A stretch of DNA of 64,000 nt from Olivibacter sp. SDN3. Lineage in GTDB: Bacteria; Bacteroidota; Bacteroidia; Sphingobacteriales; Sphingobacteriaceae. A model generated the notes under the pieces. That model was not told the origin of the DNA. It worked only from the letters and a program-made list of their open reading frames with translations, and searched no databases. A program made the translations under genes and the position numbers. The stretch covers positions 1,488,001-1,552,000 of the forward strand of contig NZ_CP060497.1 in assembly GCF_014334135.1 (NCBI RefSeq), given 5' to 3'. Shown piece after piece: positions 44,519-53,374 of this stretch (positions are counted from its first letter, which is position 1; the number at the start of each line of letters is the position of its first letter).

Positions 44519-46189
44519 TTACCAGAAAAGCAAATAAAGGGCGGCCACGATACCCGTTACTAATATTGACCCAATAGCAAAGCCAGTATGTACCCGGAAC
44601 ATTTTTGTGTCGACCTCAAGTCCTTTGGGAACAGTACCTCTACGCGTTTCGAAGATACTTATAACAATCATCGCGACAACACAAATGATGAACACGAAAC
44701 CCATCCTGTCCAGAAAGGGTATTTCATAAATACCTTCTGCATTCGGTACCGCAAAGCCGAGAGGATACAAAAAAGAAAGGTCTACCATATTTGGTAAAAA
44801 CTTAAATATTACAGAAAGTATAAACCCCCCCACGGTAGCAAACATGGCTGCTGAGGAGGTTGCTTTTTTCCAGAAAAAACCAAGGATGAACATGGCAAAT
44901 ATTCCGGGAGAAACAAAACCGGTGTATTCCTGAATGTACTGGAACCCCCCCTTTTTGTCGATACCCAGATACGGAGATATAATGATAGCCAAAAGCATAG
45001 AAATAACAATGGTTGCTTTTCCTACATTTACCAACTTCTTTTCACTTGCTTCTTGGTTGAATATTTTTTTGTAAACATCTAAGGAGAAGATAGTCGCAAT
45101 GCTATTTGCTTTTCCAGCTAAAGACGCTACCACGGCTGCTGTAAGAGCGGCAAAGGAAAGACCCTTTAGCCCAGTAGGTAATAGGTTTAACAACACAGGA
45201 TATGCATGATCCGGATTAACTTCCCCAGCTTGGAGCATCTCTTCTTGAAAATAACCTTCTTTGTATAAGATATAAGCGGCAATACCCGGTAAAACCACAA
45301 TTACGGGCATTAGCAACTTTAATCCAGCCGCAAAAAGCAATCCTCCTCGGGCTGTTTTAAGATCGGCGCCTAATGCCCGTTGTGTAATGTACTGATTGCA
45401 GCCCCAATAGTTAAGGTTTACGATCCACAAACCACCAATTAAGACTGAAAGCCCTGGCAAGTCCAGATAATTTTCATTGTCTTTTCCAAAGATCATTTCA
45501 AAATGATCGGGTGCTTTGTCGTACATTAAACCTAAACCACTTAGGGCCCCTTGCGTTCCAAAATGGTCGGCAACTAAATTTAGCGCAATGTAGGTGGTAG
45601 CCAAACCGCCGAGTATTAAGAAAAAAACCTGTATAACATCAGTAAAACCAATTACTTTCATCCCTCCGAGCGTAATAATGATGGCAAAAATGGCAAGAGC
45701 AAAGATACATACGGTGAAATTAATACCCGAAATACTTGATACGGCTAATGCGCCGAGGTAGAGAATAGAGGTTAAATTAACTACTACGTAAAGAAGAAGC
45801 CAAAAAACCGCCATTACTATACTTACCGTGCTATTGTAGCGTTGATTTAGGAATTGCGGCATGGTATATATCTTGTTTTTAAGATATACAGGGATGAAAA
45901 AAATACCAACAATAATTAACGTTATGGCGGCCATCCATTCATATGCGGCAATTGCCAAACCCATTTGAAAACCAGAACCACTCATGCCGATGAATTGCTC
46001 GGCAGAAATATTTGACGCTATTAGTGAGGCCCCAATAGCCCACCAAGTAAGTGACCCTTCTGCCAGGAAGTAATCCTTTGAATCGGCAGTTAGTGATTTT
46101 TTTCTTTGATATACCCAATATCCGTAGAGGGCTACTATCAGGAAGTAGAATAGAAAAACAAAATAGTCTGTTGTGTGTAGGGTCTTCAT
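44519..46189 (-). CDS. Sodium/sugar symporter (SSS family), probably for galactose
   Basis: 556 residues with about 14 predicted transmembrane helices. It shows the SSS sodium-site and family stretches AEGSLTWWAIGASLIASNIS, AEQFIGMSGSGFQMG, NLNYWGCNQYITQRALGA and GLKGLSFAALTAAVVASLAG. It resembles SglT-type sodium/glucose-galactose transporters. It is downstream of galK and galM on the same strand (24 bp after galM), so galactose import is a good guess. Confidence 0.93.
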   Translation of the reverse strand: MKTLHTTDYFVFLFYFLIVALYGYWVYQRKKSLTADSKDYFLAEGSLTWWAIGASLIASNISAEQFIGMSGSGFQMGLAIAAYEWMAAITLIIVGIFFIPVYLKNKIYTMPQFLNQRYNSTVSIVMAVFWLLLYVVVNLTSILYLGALAVSSISGINFTVCIFALAIFAIIITLGGMKVIGFTDVIQVFFLILGGLATTYIALNLVADHFGTQGALSGLGLMYDKAPDHFEMIFGKDNENYLDLPGLSVLIGGLWIVNLNYWGCNQYITQRALGADLKTARGGLLFAAGLKLLMPVIVVLPGIAAYILYKEGYFQEEMLQAGEVNPDHAYPVLLNLLPTGLKGLSFAALTAAVVASLAGKANSIATIFSLDVYKKIFNQEASEKKLVNVGKATIVISMLLAIIISPYLGIDKKGGFQYIQEYTGFVSPGIFAMFILGFFWKKATSSAAMFATVGGFILSVIFKFLPNMVDLSFLYPLGFAVPNAEGIYEIPFLDRMGFVFIICVVAMIVISIFETRRGTVPKGLEVDTKMFRVHTGFAIGSILVTGIVAALYLLFW

Positions 46190-46213
46190 TGGTTTTTTAA
46201 TTAAAATTAATGT

Positions 46214-47287
46214 CTATTTTATTACCGAAAAACGGTAGGTCGTTTGAGAATGAAAAATGGTGCCGGCTTTTAAATATGTGTCAGGGAAAGTTTTTTGGTT
46301 CGGTGAATCGGGAAAATGTTGTGTCTCAAAACAAAATGCACTGTGCCGATCGTAGGTGTTTCCGCTTTTGCCTAGATCTTTACCCGATAATGCATTTCCC
46401 GTATAGAATTGTAAGCCGGGCTCGGTTGTTAATATCTCGAGCTTTACGCCGCTACGGTCTGCATAGGCGGAAGCAACCACTTTTTTACCGTTGCTAAGAC
46501 CTTTATTTAAAACAAAGCAATGGTCATAACCTTGTCCACCGTTAAGCAATTGGGTGTCTGTTTTATCAATATCTGTAGAGATTGCCTTGGCGGAAGAGAA
46601 ATCGAAAGGCGAATTTTTAATAGGACTGAGCTCGCCCAAGGGGATTTGCTGCTCGTTAATGGGAACAAAAGCATCGGCATTAATTTCTACAACATGATCA
46701 AGAATGTCTCCTTTTCCCTCTCCCTTTAGATTAAAATAGGCGTGATTAGTTAAGTTGATTATTGTGTCTTTATCTGAGGAAGCCCGATATGTTATTTGCA
46801 ACTCGTTGTTATCTGTTAATGTGTAACAAACGGAAACGGTTAAGGTGCCAGGAAAACCTTCTTCGTTATCGGGTGACGTGTAGTAAAAAGTCACTTCGTT
46901 CGGATTGTTCACTCGTCTGTCCCAGATTTGTTGATGAAAACCGGCCTTTCCTCCATGTAGCGCATTAGGACCATTGTTGGGGCCGATAGTGTAGGAAACT
47001 TCGTTTATTTTAAATTTCCCCTGTTTTATTCGGTTGGCAAATCTGCCGATAGTCGCCCCATGATATACTTCGTCTGCACCAAGATAGTCTTCAATGGTAG
47101 AGAATCCTAACACAACATCTACCGGTTTGCCATACTTGTCGGGCACCAAAATACTCACGATTCTTGCACCGTAATTGCTAAATGCGACCTTCATTCCCCT
47201 ATCATTCTCTAGAATGATCAGAACTGTTTTTTTATTTTTAACTTCCTTTTTAAAATCAACGAGCTGCGGAAGTTGATTATGATTCAT
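46214..47287 (-). CDS. galM: Aldose 1-epimerase (galactose mutarotase)
   Basis: 357 residues. Sugar-binding residues are visible in FSNYGARIVSILVP, GRFANRIKQGKF, NALHGGKAGFHQQIWD and NLTNHAYFNLKGEG (catalytic histidine), and the late CFETQHFPDSPNQK carries the catalytic glutamate. It interconverts alpha- and beta-galactose. It begins 15 bp after galK ends, and both form an operon with the sugar symporter. Confidence 0.96.
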   Translation of the reverse strand: MNHNQLPQLVDFKKEVKNKKTVLIILENDRGMKVAFSNYGARIVSILVPDKYGKPVDVVLGFSTIEDYLGADEVYHGATIGRFANRIKQGKFKINEVSYTIGPNNGPNALHGGKAGFHQQIWDRRVNNPNEVTFYYTSPDNEEGFPGTLTVSVCYTLTDNNELQITYRASSDKDTIINLTNHAYFNLKGEGKGDILDHVVEINADAFVPINEQQIPLGELSPIKNSPFDFSSAKAISTDIDKTDTQLLNGGQGYDHCFVLNKGLSNGKKVVASAYADRSGVKLEILTTEPGLQFYTGNALSGKDLGKSGNTYDRHSAFCFETQHFPDSPNQKTFPDTYLKAGTIFHSQTTYRFSVIK

Positions 47288-47302
47288 AGAAATTATGTTT
47301 AA

Positions 47303-48454
47303 TTATAACAGGCTAGTTCCCGTGTTAATTTCAGCAATATAGTAAGGTATTTTATTGCCTGTTTTTTCTTCGTAAATTTTTGTAAGGGTTGCTGCTACTT
47401 CTTCGGCTTTTTCTGCGTTTACTAAGTTTATGGTACAGCCCCCAAAGCCCCCACCCATCATACGGGCGCCTAAAATATTCGGGTTTTCTTTGGCGAGATC
47501 AACCAGCAAATCAAGTTCAGGACAGCTTACTTCATATAGATATTGTAAGCCGTCGTGTGTGTCAAACATTCGTTGTCCAAATGATCTAACATCGTTACGT
47601 TTTAAGTCTTCACAGGCTGATATCACACGGTTTATCTCTGAGACCACGTAACTGCATCTATTGTAAACAATAGGATTTATAGGTTTTACATAGGTAAGTA
47701 GCTGCTCTTCTGTTGCTTCACGTAAGCTCTTTATGGGATAGTGTTTACAGATAAGGCGTACCCCTTCTTCACATTCTTTTCTACGGTCATTATAAGCTGA
47801 TGACGCTAGCGAATGTTTAACCTGTGTATCAAGCAGTAAAATCTTTAAATCGGTCGAATGGAAAGGGATGTATTCATAAGAATAATCTGCGCAGTCTAAT
47901 TTAATTAGATGTTGTTTTTTGCCAAAAACGCTTGCAAATTGATCCATTAAGCCGCAATTAACACCAACAAATTGATTTTCTGCTGCTTGAGACAGGAGCG
48001 CAATGTCTAATTTTTGAAGATCAAGCCCGTATAAGGTACTTAAGGCAAAGGTAGAGGCACATTCCAGGGCGGCAGAAGAAGACAGGCCTGCTCCCTGTGG
48101 AATATCACCGGTAAAGGCCAGGTCAAAGCCCTCTCCTATTTTATAATTGTTCAACTGCAACTGCTCAACGACACCTAAAATATAGTCTGGCCAAAGTTTT
48201 TCCGTTTTTGCGATGGCGTCTACAGATGTTTCGAAGGAATCCGCTAGATCAAGAGCGTGCAGCCTAATTTTGCGGAGGTTATTTTTAGCGATTGCAACAT
48301 AAACATTCTTGTTAATTGCGGCGGGCAATACTAGCCCATCGTTATAATCCGTGTGCTCGCCAATTAAGTTAACTCTTCCGGGTGATCGGGCGATTATAGG
48401 GTCTTTTCCAAATATATTAATAAAGGACTGCTTAAGGTCTGAGGGTCTACTCAT
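47303..48454 (-). CDS. galK: Galactokinase
   Basis: 383 residues from the ATG at 48454. A longer frame to 48535 exists, but its extra residues do not look like galactokinase. The GHMP kinase signature is GRVNLIGEHTDYNDG (residues 26-40), the ATP loop is PQGAGLSSSAALECAS and the late motif is GARMMGGGFGGCTINLV. It phosphorylates galactose at C1. It is the first gene of the galK-galM-symporter operon. The rest of the Leloir pathway (galT, galE) is not in the window. Confidence 0.96.
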   Translation of the reverse strand: MSRPSDLKQSFINIFGKDPIIARSPGRVNLIGEHTDYNDGLVLPAAINKNVYVAIAKNNLRKIRLHALDLADSFETSVDAIAKTEKLWPDYILGVVEQLQLNNYKIGEGFDLAFTGDIPQGAGLSSSAALECASTFALSTLYGLDLQKLDIALLSQAAENQFVGVNCGLMDQFASVFGKKQHLIKLDCADYSYEYIPFHSTDLKILLLDTQVKHSLASSAYNDRRKECEEGVRLICKHYPIKSLREATEEQLLTYVKPINPIVYNRCSYVVSEINRVISACEDLKRNDVRSFGQRMFDTHDGLQYLYEVSCPELDLLVDLAKENPNILGARMMGGGFGGCTINLVNAEKAEEVAATLTKIYEEKTGNKIPYYIAEINTGTSLL

Positions 48455-48801
48455 GCTTTTGGTTATCTTAGATTTAATTTGTAAATGTATTGGATGAAAT
48501 ATAAAAAAGCAAATAGAATTGTGTGAAAAATACACTATTTCTTCTCAAATAGTGGTTCATGATAAATATCAACCAATAAATAGGTCTTAGGTAGTGGGAC
48601 TCTGCTGCCATATTTACATAGCAAGGTTTTGGGATTATGGATGTTAATTAAACAACTATTCTGCAATAATTTTACAGGCATGTTTAAAAAATGAAACAAA
48701 ATAAAATTTATTACGCTTATAATCAGTGTGTTAATATAAATTTTTTGTTTGCAAGCTACTATGTATTGCATAATACCTAATAAAACATATATCTTTGTAA
48801 T
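48455..48801. other. 347-bp gap between galK and padR, with promoter at its right end
   Basis: AT-rich sequence between divergent genes. The padR promoter is at 48766-48797. No good TAnnTTTG box is seen for galK. A 95-codon minus-strand frame crosses this region and runs into padR, but its composition is not protein-like, so I treat the gap as noncoding. Confidence 0.5.
48766..48797 (+). promoter_or_regulatory. Promoter of padR
   Basis: TTG at 48766-48768, a 21-bp spacer and TATCTTTG at 48790-48797. The ATG begins 5 bp after the box, so transcription would start at or inside the start codon and give a leaderless mRNA. A PadR operator could overlap it. Confidence 0.6.
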
Positions 48802-49155
48802 ATGATAGTAGAAAATACGCAAACCCAGATGAGGAAGGGAATACTTGAATACTGTATTCTGTCCATAATTTCCCGCGGGGAAATTTATGCTTCGGATATC
48901 ATCAGTGAGTTAAAGGCCGCTCGACTGCTGGTGGTGGAGGGTACTTTATATCCTCTGCTAACCAGGCTTAAAAACAACGAGCTGCTTAGTTATATCTGGA
49001 AGGAATCTAGTGCGGGGCCTCCTAGAAAATATTATCAAATAACTCCTGCGGGAAAGGAAGTTCTCCGAGCGTTGGATCAAACCTGGAACGAACTGGTATT
49101 TGCTGTTAAAACATCAACGGCTCCAAAGGAAGAAGATAAAAATGTAAACCTTTAA
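48802..49155 (+). CDS. PadR family transcriptional regulator
   Basis: 117 residues. The winged-helix domain has GILEYCILSIISRGEIYASD, VVEGTLYPLLTRLKNNELLS and the wing SSAGPPRKYYQITPAGKEVL. PadR proteins are small dimeric repressors. The PspC gene follows after 11 bp, so the regulator probably controls its own operon. The inducing signal is unknown. Confidence 0.94.
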   Translation: MIVENTQTQMRKGILEYCILSIISRGEIYASDIISELKAARLLVVEGTLYPLLTRLKNNELLSYIWKESSAGPPRKYYQITPAGKEVLRALDQTWNELVFAVKTSTAPKEEDKNVNL

Positions 49156-49166
49156 TATGTATAGCT

Positions 49167-50810
49167 ATGAACAAAACTATAATTATCAATATAAACGGCA
49201 TCGTTTTCCACATTGAAGAAGATGCATATGAGGTTTTACGATCATATATGATCGATGTAAAAAGACACTTTGCATATACAGAAGATAGCAAAGAAATTGT
49301 GAGTGATATTGAGAACAGGATAGCAGAAATGTTTAACGAGCGCGTGGTTTCGGGGAAGAAGGAAGTAATTACCATGCAAGATGTGGATGAAGTATGTGCT
49401 CAGATGGGAAAGGTTAGTGATTTCGACCCGAGTATAGAAGACAGCACCTATGGACAAGAGCAGGGCTCTTTTTACAATGCTACATATAACGGTACACGAA
49501 AACTATTTCGAGATGCAGATGATAAAGTTTTTGGAGGCGTTTGTGCTGGGCTCGGTCATTACTTAGATATTGAGGCGCTATGGGTGCGCCTGGCTATGGT
49601 GTTATTGTTTGTATTTGCCGGAACAGGGCTCCTTATTTATGTTATTCTTTGGATAGTAGTTCCTCAAGCAAAAACACGGGCCGATAGAATGGCAATGAAA
49701 GGCGAAGCGCCCAATCTACAGAATTTCAAGAGGAATTTCGATGAGGAAATGGAGGGCCTTCGTGGAAATTTTACTACGGCCGGGGAAAGAATTAAGCCCG
49801 GCCTAAACAAGGTGGGAGAAGCTTTGGAAAACCTGATAAACGGCTTAGGTAAAGTATTTGTTGTTTTTCTAAAAGTGGTTGGAGCGTTAGTGATTTTTAG
49901 TTTGTGTTTTGCTTTACTAGGGCTATTGATAGGGTTGGTCTTAACAATTCCCGGATGGAAAAATGATGGTATAGGGTTGTATGGCGCGGATTTTCCACTG
50001 TATATTATTCCGGAAGAGTATAAAACAGTGGTGATAGTTGCTTTATTTTTTTGTATAGCAATTCCTCTTTTTGGGTTGATCTTATTAGCGATTCGTATTC
50101 TGTTCAATAGAAGTGTTGTTGGGCGTTATGTATCATTTAGCTTGTTGTTGGTATGGCTAATTGCTGTTGGGACAGTGTCTTACCACGGCTTAAAAACAGC
50201 GGAGGATTTTGCCGAAGATGCAACTCTTGTTCAAGAATTAGTACTAACGAAACAAGAACGGTATTATATCGATGTAGATGACGTAAACATGATAAAAAAA
50301 ATAGACAGTGGTAACCATTCCATGGATTCTATTGGCCAAATCATTCGGTTTAATCAAAGACGGGGCAAATTCAAGAAAAATCATTCGGTTAATATCAATA
50401 TCTTAAAATCGGAAAAAAACGAGGAGGCTAAATTGATTAAAGAGTTCAGGGCAAGCGGTCGTAACTTTGATGTTGCAGCGAGGCGAGCGGAGAAAATAAT
50501 ATACGGAGTGCATCAACAAAACCAGCAGCTGGTGTTTGATAGCCATTCTATTATCCCGAACGGAGAACTAATACGTGATCAACGGGTAAATGTTAAAATG
50601 ATCATACCTGTTGGAACGCGGCTTTTTATTAGCGAAGAGTCTGATCGTTATATTAGAAATATACCGGCATGGCAGTGTAGGGGAAAATATCCGGAGGGAC
50701 AACGAGATAATAATACCGAGTGGGTGATGACGGAATATGGTTTGAAATGTGTTGCTGAAGAGGTTGTTGAACCAAAAGCGGATCATTGCCTGTTGAAAGC
50801 GAATAATTAA
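49167..50810 (+). CDS. PspC domain-containing membrane protein
   Basis: 547 residues. Residues 1-105 form a soluble region starting KTIIININGIVFHIEEDAYE. The PspC domain follows (about 108-165: LFRDADDKVFGGVCAGLGHY and LDIEALWVRLAMVLLFVFAG), then further helices around 225-260, 285-310 and 320-345, and a C-terminal exported or cytoplasmic domain of about 190 residues. PspC is linked to envelope stress in proteobacteria. In Bacteroidota it is regularly encoded with PadR, as here. The precise role is unknown. Confidence 0.9.
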   Translation: MNKTIIININGIVFHIEEDAYEVLRSYMIDVKRHFAYTEDSKEIVSDIENRIAEMFNERVVSGKKEVITMQDVDEVCAQMGKVSDFDPSIEDSTYGQEQGSFYNATYNGTRKLFRDADDKVFGGVCAGLGHYLDIEALWVRLAMVLLFVFAGTGLLIYVILWIVVPQAKTRADRMAMKGEAPNLQNFKRNFDEEMEGLRGNFTTAGERIKPGLNKVGEALENLINGLGKVFVVFLKVVGALVIFSLCFALLGLLIGLVLTIPGWKNDGIGLYGADFPLYIIPEEYKTVVIVALFFCIAIPLFGLILLAIRILFNRSVVGRYVSFSLLLVWLIAVGTVSYHGLKTAEDFAEDATLVQELVLTKQERYYIDVDDVNMIKKIDSGNHSMDSIGQIIRFNQRRGKFKKNHSVNINILKSEKNEEAKLIKEFRASGRNFDVAARRAEKIIYGVHQQNQQLVFDSHSIIPNGELIRDQRVNVKMIIPVGTRLFISEESDRYIRNIPAWQCRGKYPEGQRDNNTEWVMTEYGLKCVAEEVVEPKADHCLLKANN

Positions 50811-50890
50811 TGACTATCTATTCCCTGATTTAAGCAAAAAGAGACATGGGATATTTAACAAACAATGTTTAATTTAGTAAAAAAGCTTAC

Positions 50891-52201
50891 ATGACTATTC
50901 CCGAACTTTATAGTTATTTCCTTGAAAATTATAAGGTATCAACTGATACAAGAAAAATAATTCCGCAATCAATTTTTTTTGCTCTTAAAGGAGCTAACTT
51001 TGATGGAAATCAATTTGCCGAACAAGCTCTGAAAAGTGGAGCCGCCCATGCAGTTATAGATAATCCAAAATACCAAAAGGACGAGCGTTTTTTCCTTGTG
51101 GAGAATGTGCTTAAAACACTCCAAGACTTGGCAAGGTACCACAGAGCCAGGTTGAATATTCCCATTATAGGAGTCACCGGCACAAACGGTAAAACCACTA
51201 CAAAGGAGCTGTTGTATGCGGTACTTAAAAGAAAGTTTAATGTATATGCTACAAAGGGTAATTTGAATAACCATATCGGTGTTCCTCTAAGCATTCTTGA
51301 TATTACTCCAGATATAGAAATTGCCATCATAGAGATGGGAGCTAATCATATCAAGGAAATTGAGTTTCTCTGTGAAATTGCCCAACCAGCATATGGTATG
51401 ATAACCAATGTTGGTAAAGCCCATTTAGAAGGGTTCGGGAGTTTCGAAGGCGTAAAGGCAGCGAAAGGCGAATTGTACGATTGGTTGGAAAAGACCCAAG
51501 GAACACTTATTCTACAAGCGGATAACGCAAATTTGGTTTCGATGGCTAACACTAGAAAATTTAAGTCTGTTATAACATATGGTTTTAGTGATGCCCATGA
51601 CGTAACAGGAAAGCTCGTTTCGGGAAGCCCCAAGCTTGTCATGAGCTGGTCGGAAAAAAATGATGAGCGAGCGCACCTTGTCGAGACAAACTTAACCGGG
51701 GCCTATAATATGGAAAACATATTAGGAACAATCGCTACAGCCTTGTGTTTCGAGCTAACACCAAAGCTAATCAATACCGGATTGGCGGCATATGTGCCAA
51801 CCAATAAGCGGTCACAGATCATAAAAACAGCAAATAACACTGTAATTTGCGATTATTATAATGCAAATGCTAGTAGCATGTCTGCCGCACTGGAGAATTT
51901 AAAAAGTTTAGACGCAAAGAAAAAAAGTATTGTTTTAGGTGATATGTTTGAGCTTGGAAAAGAAGCCTCTTCTGAACACAAAAAAATTATTGAGCAAGCG
52001 ATAGCAATGGAATTAGATAAGCGTATTTTTGTCGGCACAGAGTTCTACCGCCATCACTCATCATATATAGGCGATGCCATATTTTATAATACAATAGAAG
52101 AGGCGATTGACGCTTTACAGAAAGAGCCGGTAAACCAATCGTTCATTTTACTGAAAGCGTCGAGGGGAATGGCCTTTGAAAAGCTGTTGATATATCTTTA
52201 A
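50891..52201 (+). CDS. murF: UDP-MurNAc-tripeptide--D-alanyl-D-alanine ligase
   Basis: 436 residues. The Mur ligase ATP loop is VTGTNGKTTTKELL (GTNGKTT at 97-103), followed by GNLNNHIGVPLSIL and AIIEMGANHIKEIEFL. The central motif with NVGKAHLEGFGSFEGV and the late IVLGDMFELGKEASSEH are typical of MurF. It adds D-Ala-D-Ala to the UDP-muramyl tripeptide in the cytoplasm. It stands apart from other mur genes here. Confidence 0.96.
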   Translation: MTIPELYSYFLENYKVSTDTRKIIPQSIFFALKGANFDGNQFAEQALKSGAAHAVIDNPKYQKDERFFLVENVLKTLQDLARYHRARLNIPIIGVTGTNGKTTTKELLYAVLKRKFNVYATKGNLNNHIGVPLSILDITPDIEIAIIEMGANHIKEIEFLCEIAQPAYGMITNVGKAHLEGFGSFEGVKAAKGELYDWLEKTQGTLILQADNANLVSMANTRKFKSVITYGFSDAHDVTGKLVSGSPKLVMSWSEKNDERAHLVETNLTGAYNMENILGTIATALCFELTPKLINTGLAAYVPTNKRSQIIKTANNTVICDYYNANASSMSAALENLKSLDAKKKSIVLGDMFELGKEASSEHKKIIEQAIAMELDKRIFVGTEFYRHHSSYIGDAIFYNTIEEAIDALQKEPVNQSFILLKASRGMAFEKLLIYL

Positions 52202-52218
52202 CGATAAATCAAGTGTTT

Positions 52219-53301
52219 ATGGGTAAGATAAATCATTTTTTTTGGTTTTGTAGTGGGGTTCATATGCCTACGTTATTAGAAAGTCCTACGGAGCAAAGCA
52301 AATATCTGGGTATTGGCGCTACCATATTTTTTACTGGTGTTTTCGCAGGAACTGCCGCTGGTTATGCGTCTTATTTTGTATTTAGCGGAAATCCCTATGC
52401 GATAATAGTTGCGCTGCTCTTTGGAATAATTTGGGGTTTGGCGATTTTTAATATGGACCGTTACATTGTGCTGTCAATCAATAAAAACAAGACTCCCTTA
52501 AAGCAACTATTGCAGGCTGCTCCTCGGATCCTGTTGGCCGTTATTATTGGGATAGTTATCGCTAGACCTCTTGAGATCAAAATATTTGATAAGGAGATAA
52601 AAGAGCAATTGAAGTCGAATTATCTACAGGACCAGCAATTGAAGGTTGAAACATTGGCGCGCTCCTTTGAAGGTCGATATCAATCGGAAATAGAAAGTGT
52701 TGACGAATTAAAAATACGGCGGGATTCTCTACAGCAGGCCTTAAAAGGTGTTAGGCAACAACTAAATTTTGAGATTTTTGGAAATAAAACGGATGAAACT
52801 TCTGGGATTATTGGTTACGGATCCTATGCAAAAAGAAAAGAAAATGAACTAAAAGAAAGTGAGCTTTTTTATGATAGCGTGTTGGCTGAAATAGCCTTAA
52901 AAGAGCAGTTTTTAAGCGGCCAACGAATAAAGGAGGGACTTTTTGATGAAAAATTGATAGCGGGTAGAAGCTTGGATAGTGCGGTTAATTTGGCTGGATT
53001 TGCAGACCGCAACGCTGCTCTTGAACAGTTAAAATATGAGATAAATGGAACTCGCAAAGCGTCTAATTACTGGGCGATAACCTTTATCACCGGCTTATTT
53101 ATCTTTTTTGAATGTCTACCTGTCTTAGTAAAGTTGATGGCAACTAAAGGTCCATATGATGTGTTAATAAATAATATGGATGAAACGGTTATATATAGGT
53201 CTGATATGGAGAAGAAAATACAGCAGGTGGTTTCAGACCGTATGGTTGAAAAGAGAATTGAAACGGAAGTGTTTTATCAGACAGAACAGTTAAAGGTGTG
53301 A
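52219..53301 (+). CDS. DUF4407 domain-containing membrane protein
   Basis: 360 residues from the ATG at 52219 (a GTG 6 bp upstream is possible). It has membrane helices near residues 35-55, 60-80, 100-120 and 285-305, with a periplasmic coiled-coil-like loop between about 125 and 275 (QYQSEIESVDELKIRRDSLQ-type heptads). This is the DUF4407 layout; the function is unknown. It follows murF by 17 bp. Its TGA stop (53299-53301) overlaps the first base of the 56-bp palindrome. Confidence 0.9.
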   Translation: MGKINHFFWFCSGVHMPTLLESPTEQSKYLGIGATIFFTGVFAGTAAGYASYFVFSGNPYAIIVALLFGIIWGLAIFNMDRYIVLSINKNKTPLKQLLQAAPRILLAVIIGIVIARPLEIKIFDKEIKEQLKSNYLQDQQLKVETLARSFEGRYQSEIESVDELKIRRDSLQQALKGVRQQLNFEIFGNKTDETSGIIGYGSYAKRKENELKESELFYDSVLAEIALKEQFLSGQRIKEGLFDEKLIAGRSLDSAVNLAGFADRNAALEQLKYEINGTRKASNYWAITFITGLFIFFECLPVLVKLMATKGPYDVLINNMDETVIYRSDMEKKIQQVVSDRMVEKRIETEVFYQTEQLKV

Positions 53302-53356
53302 TTATTATCAGTACGCTATTTTAATGTATACATTAAAATAGCGTACTGATAATAAT
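53301..53356. terminator. Perfect 56-bp palindrome, likely bidirectional terminator
   Basis: Bases 53301-53328 are the exact reverse complement of 53329-53356, with no loop (centre GTATAC). It lies between the stop of the DUF4407 gene and the end of the convergent pyk gene at 53375. In RNA it would fold to a hairpin of at least 25 bp. Confidence 0.85.
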
Positions 53357-53374
53357 GATATAAAGAGATTCCTA

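Noticed and set aside
48455-48535. 27-residue extension of galactokinase
   Set aside because: Hydrophobic residues without homology to GalK; the internal ATG at 48454 gives a normal N-terminus.
48535-48822. 95-codon minus-strand frame in the galK-padR gap
   Set aside because: It overlaps the padR start and promoter and has a composition typical of translated AT-rich noncoding DNA.
49664-50107. 147-codon minus-strand frame
   Set aside because: Antisense to the PspC gene; proline- and lysine-rich shadow of its membrane segments.
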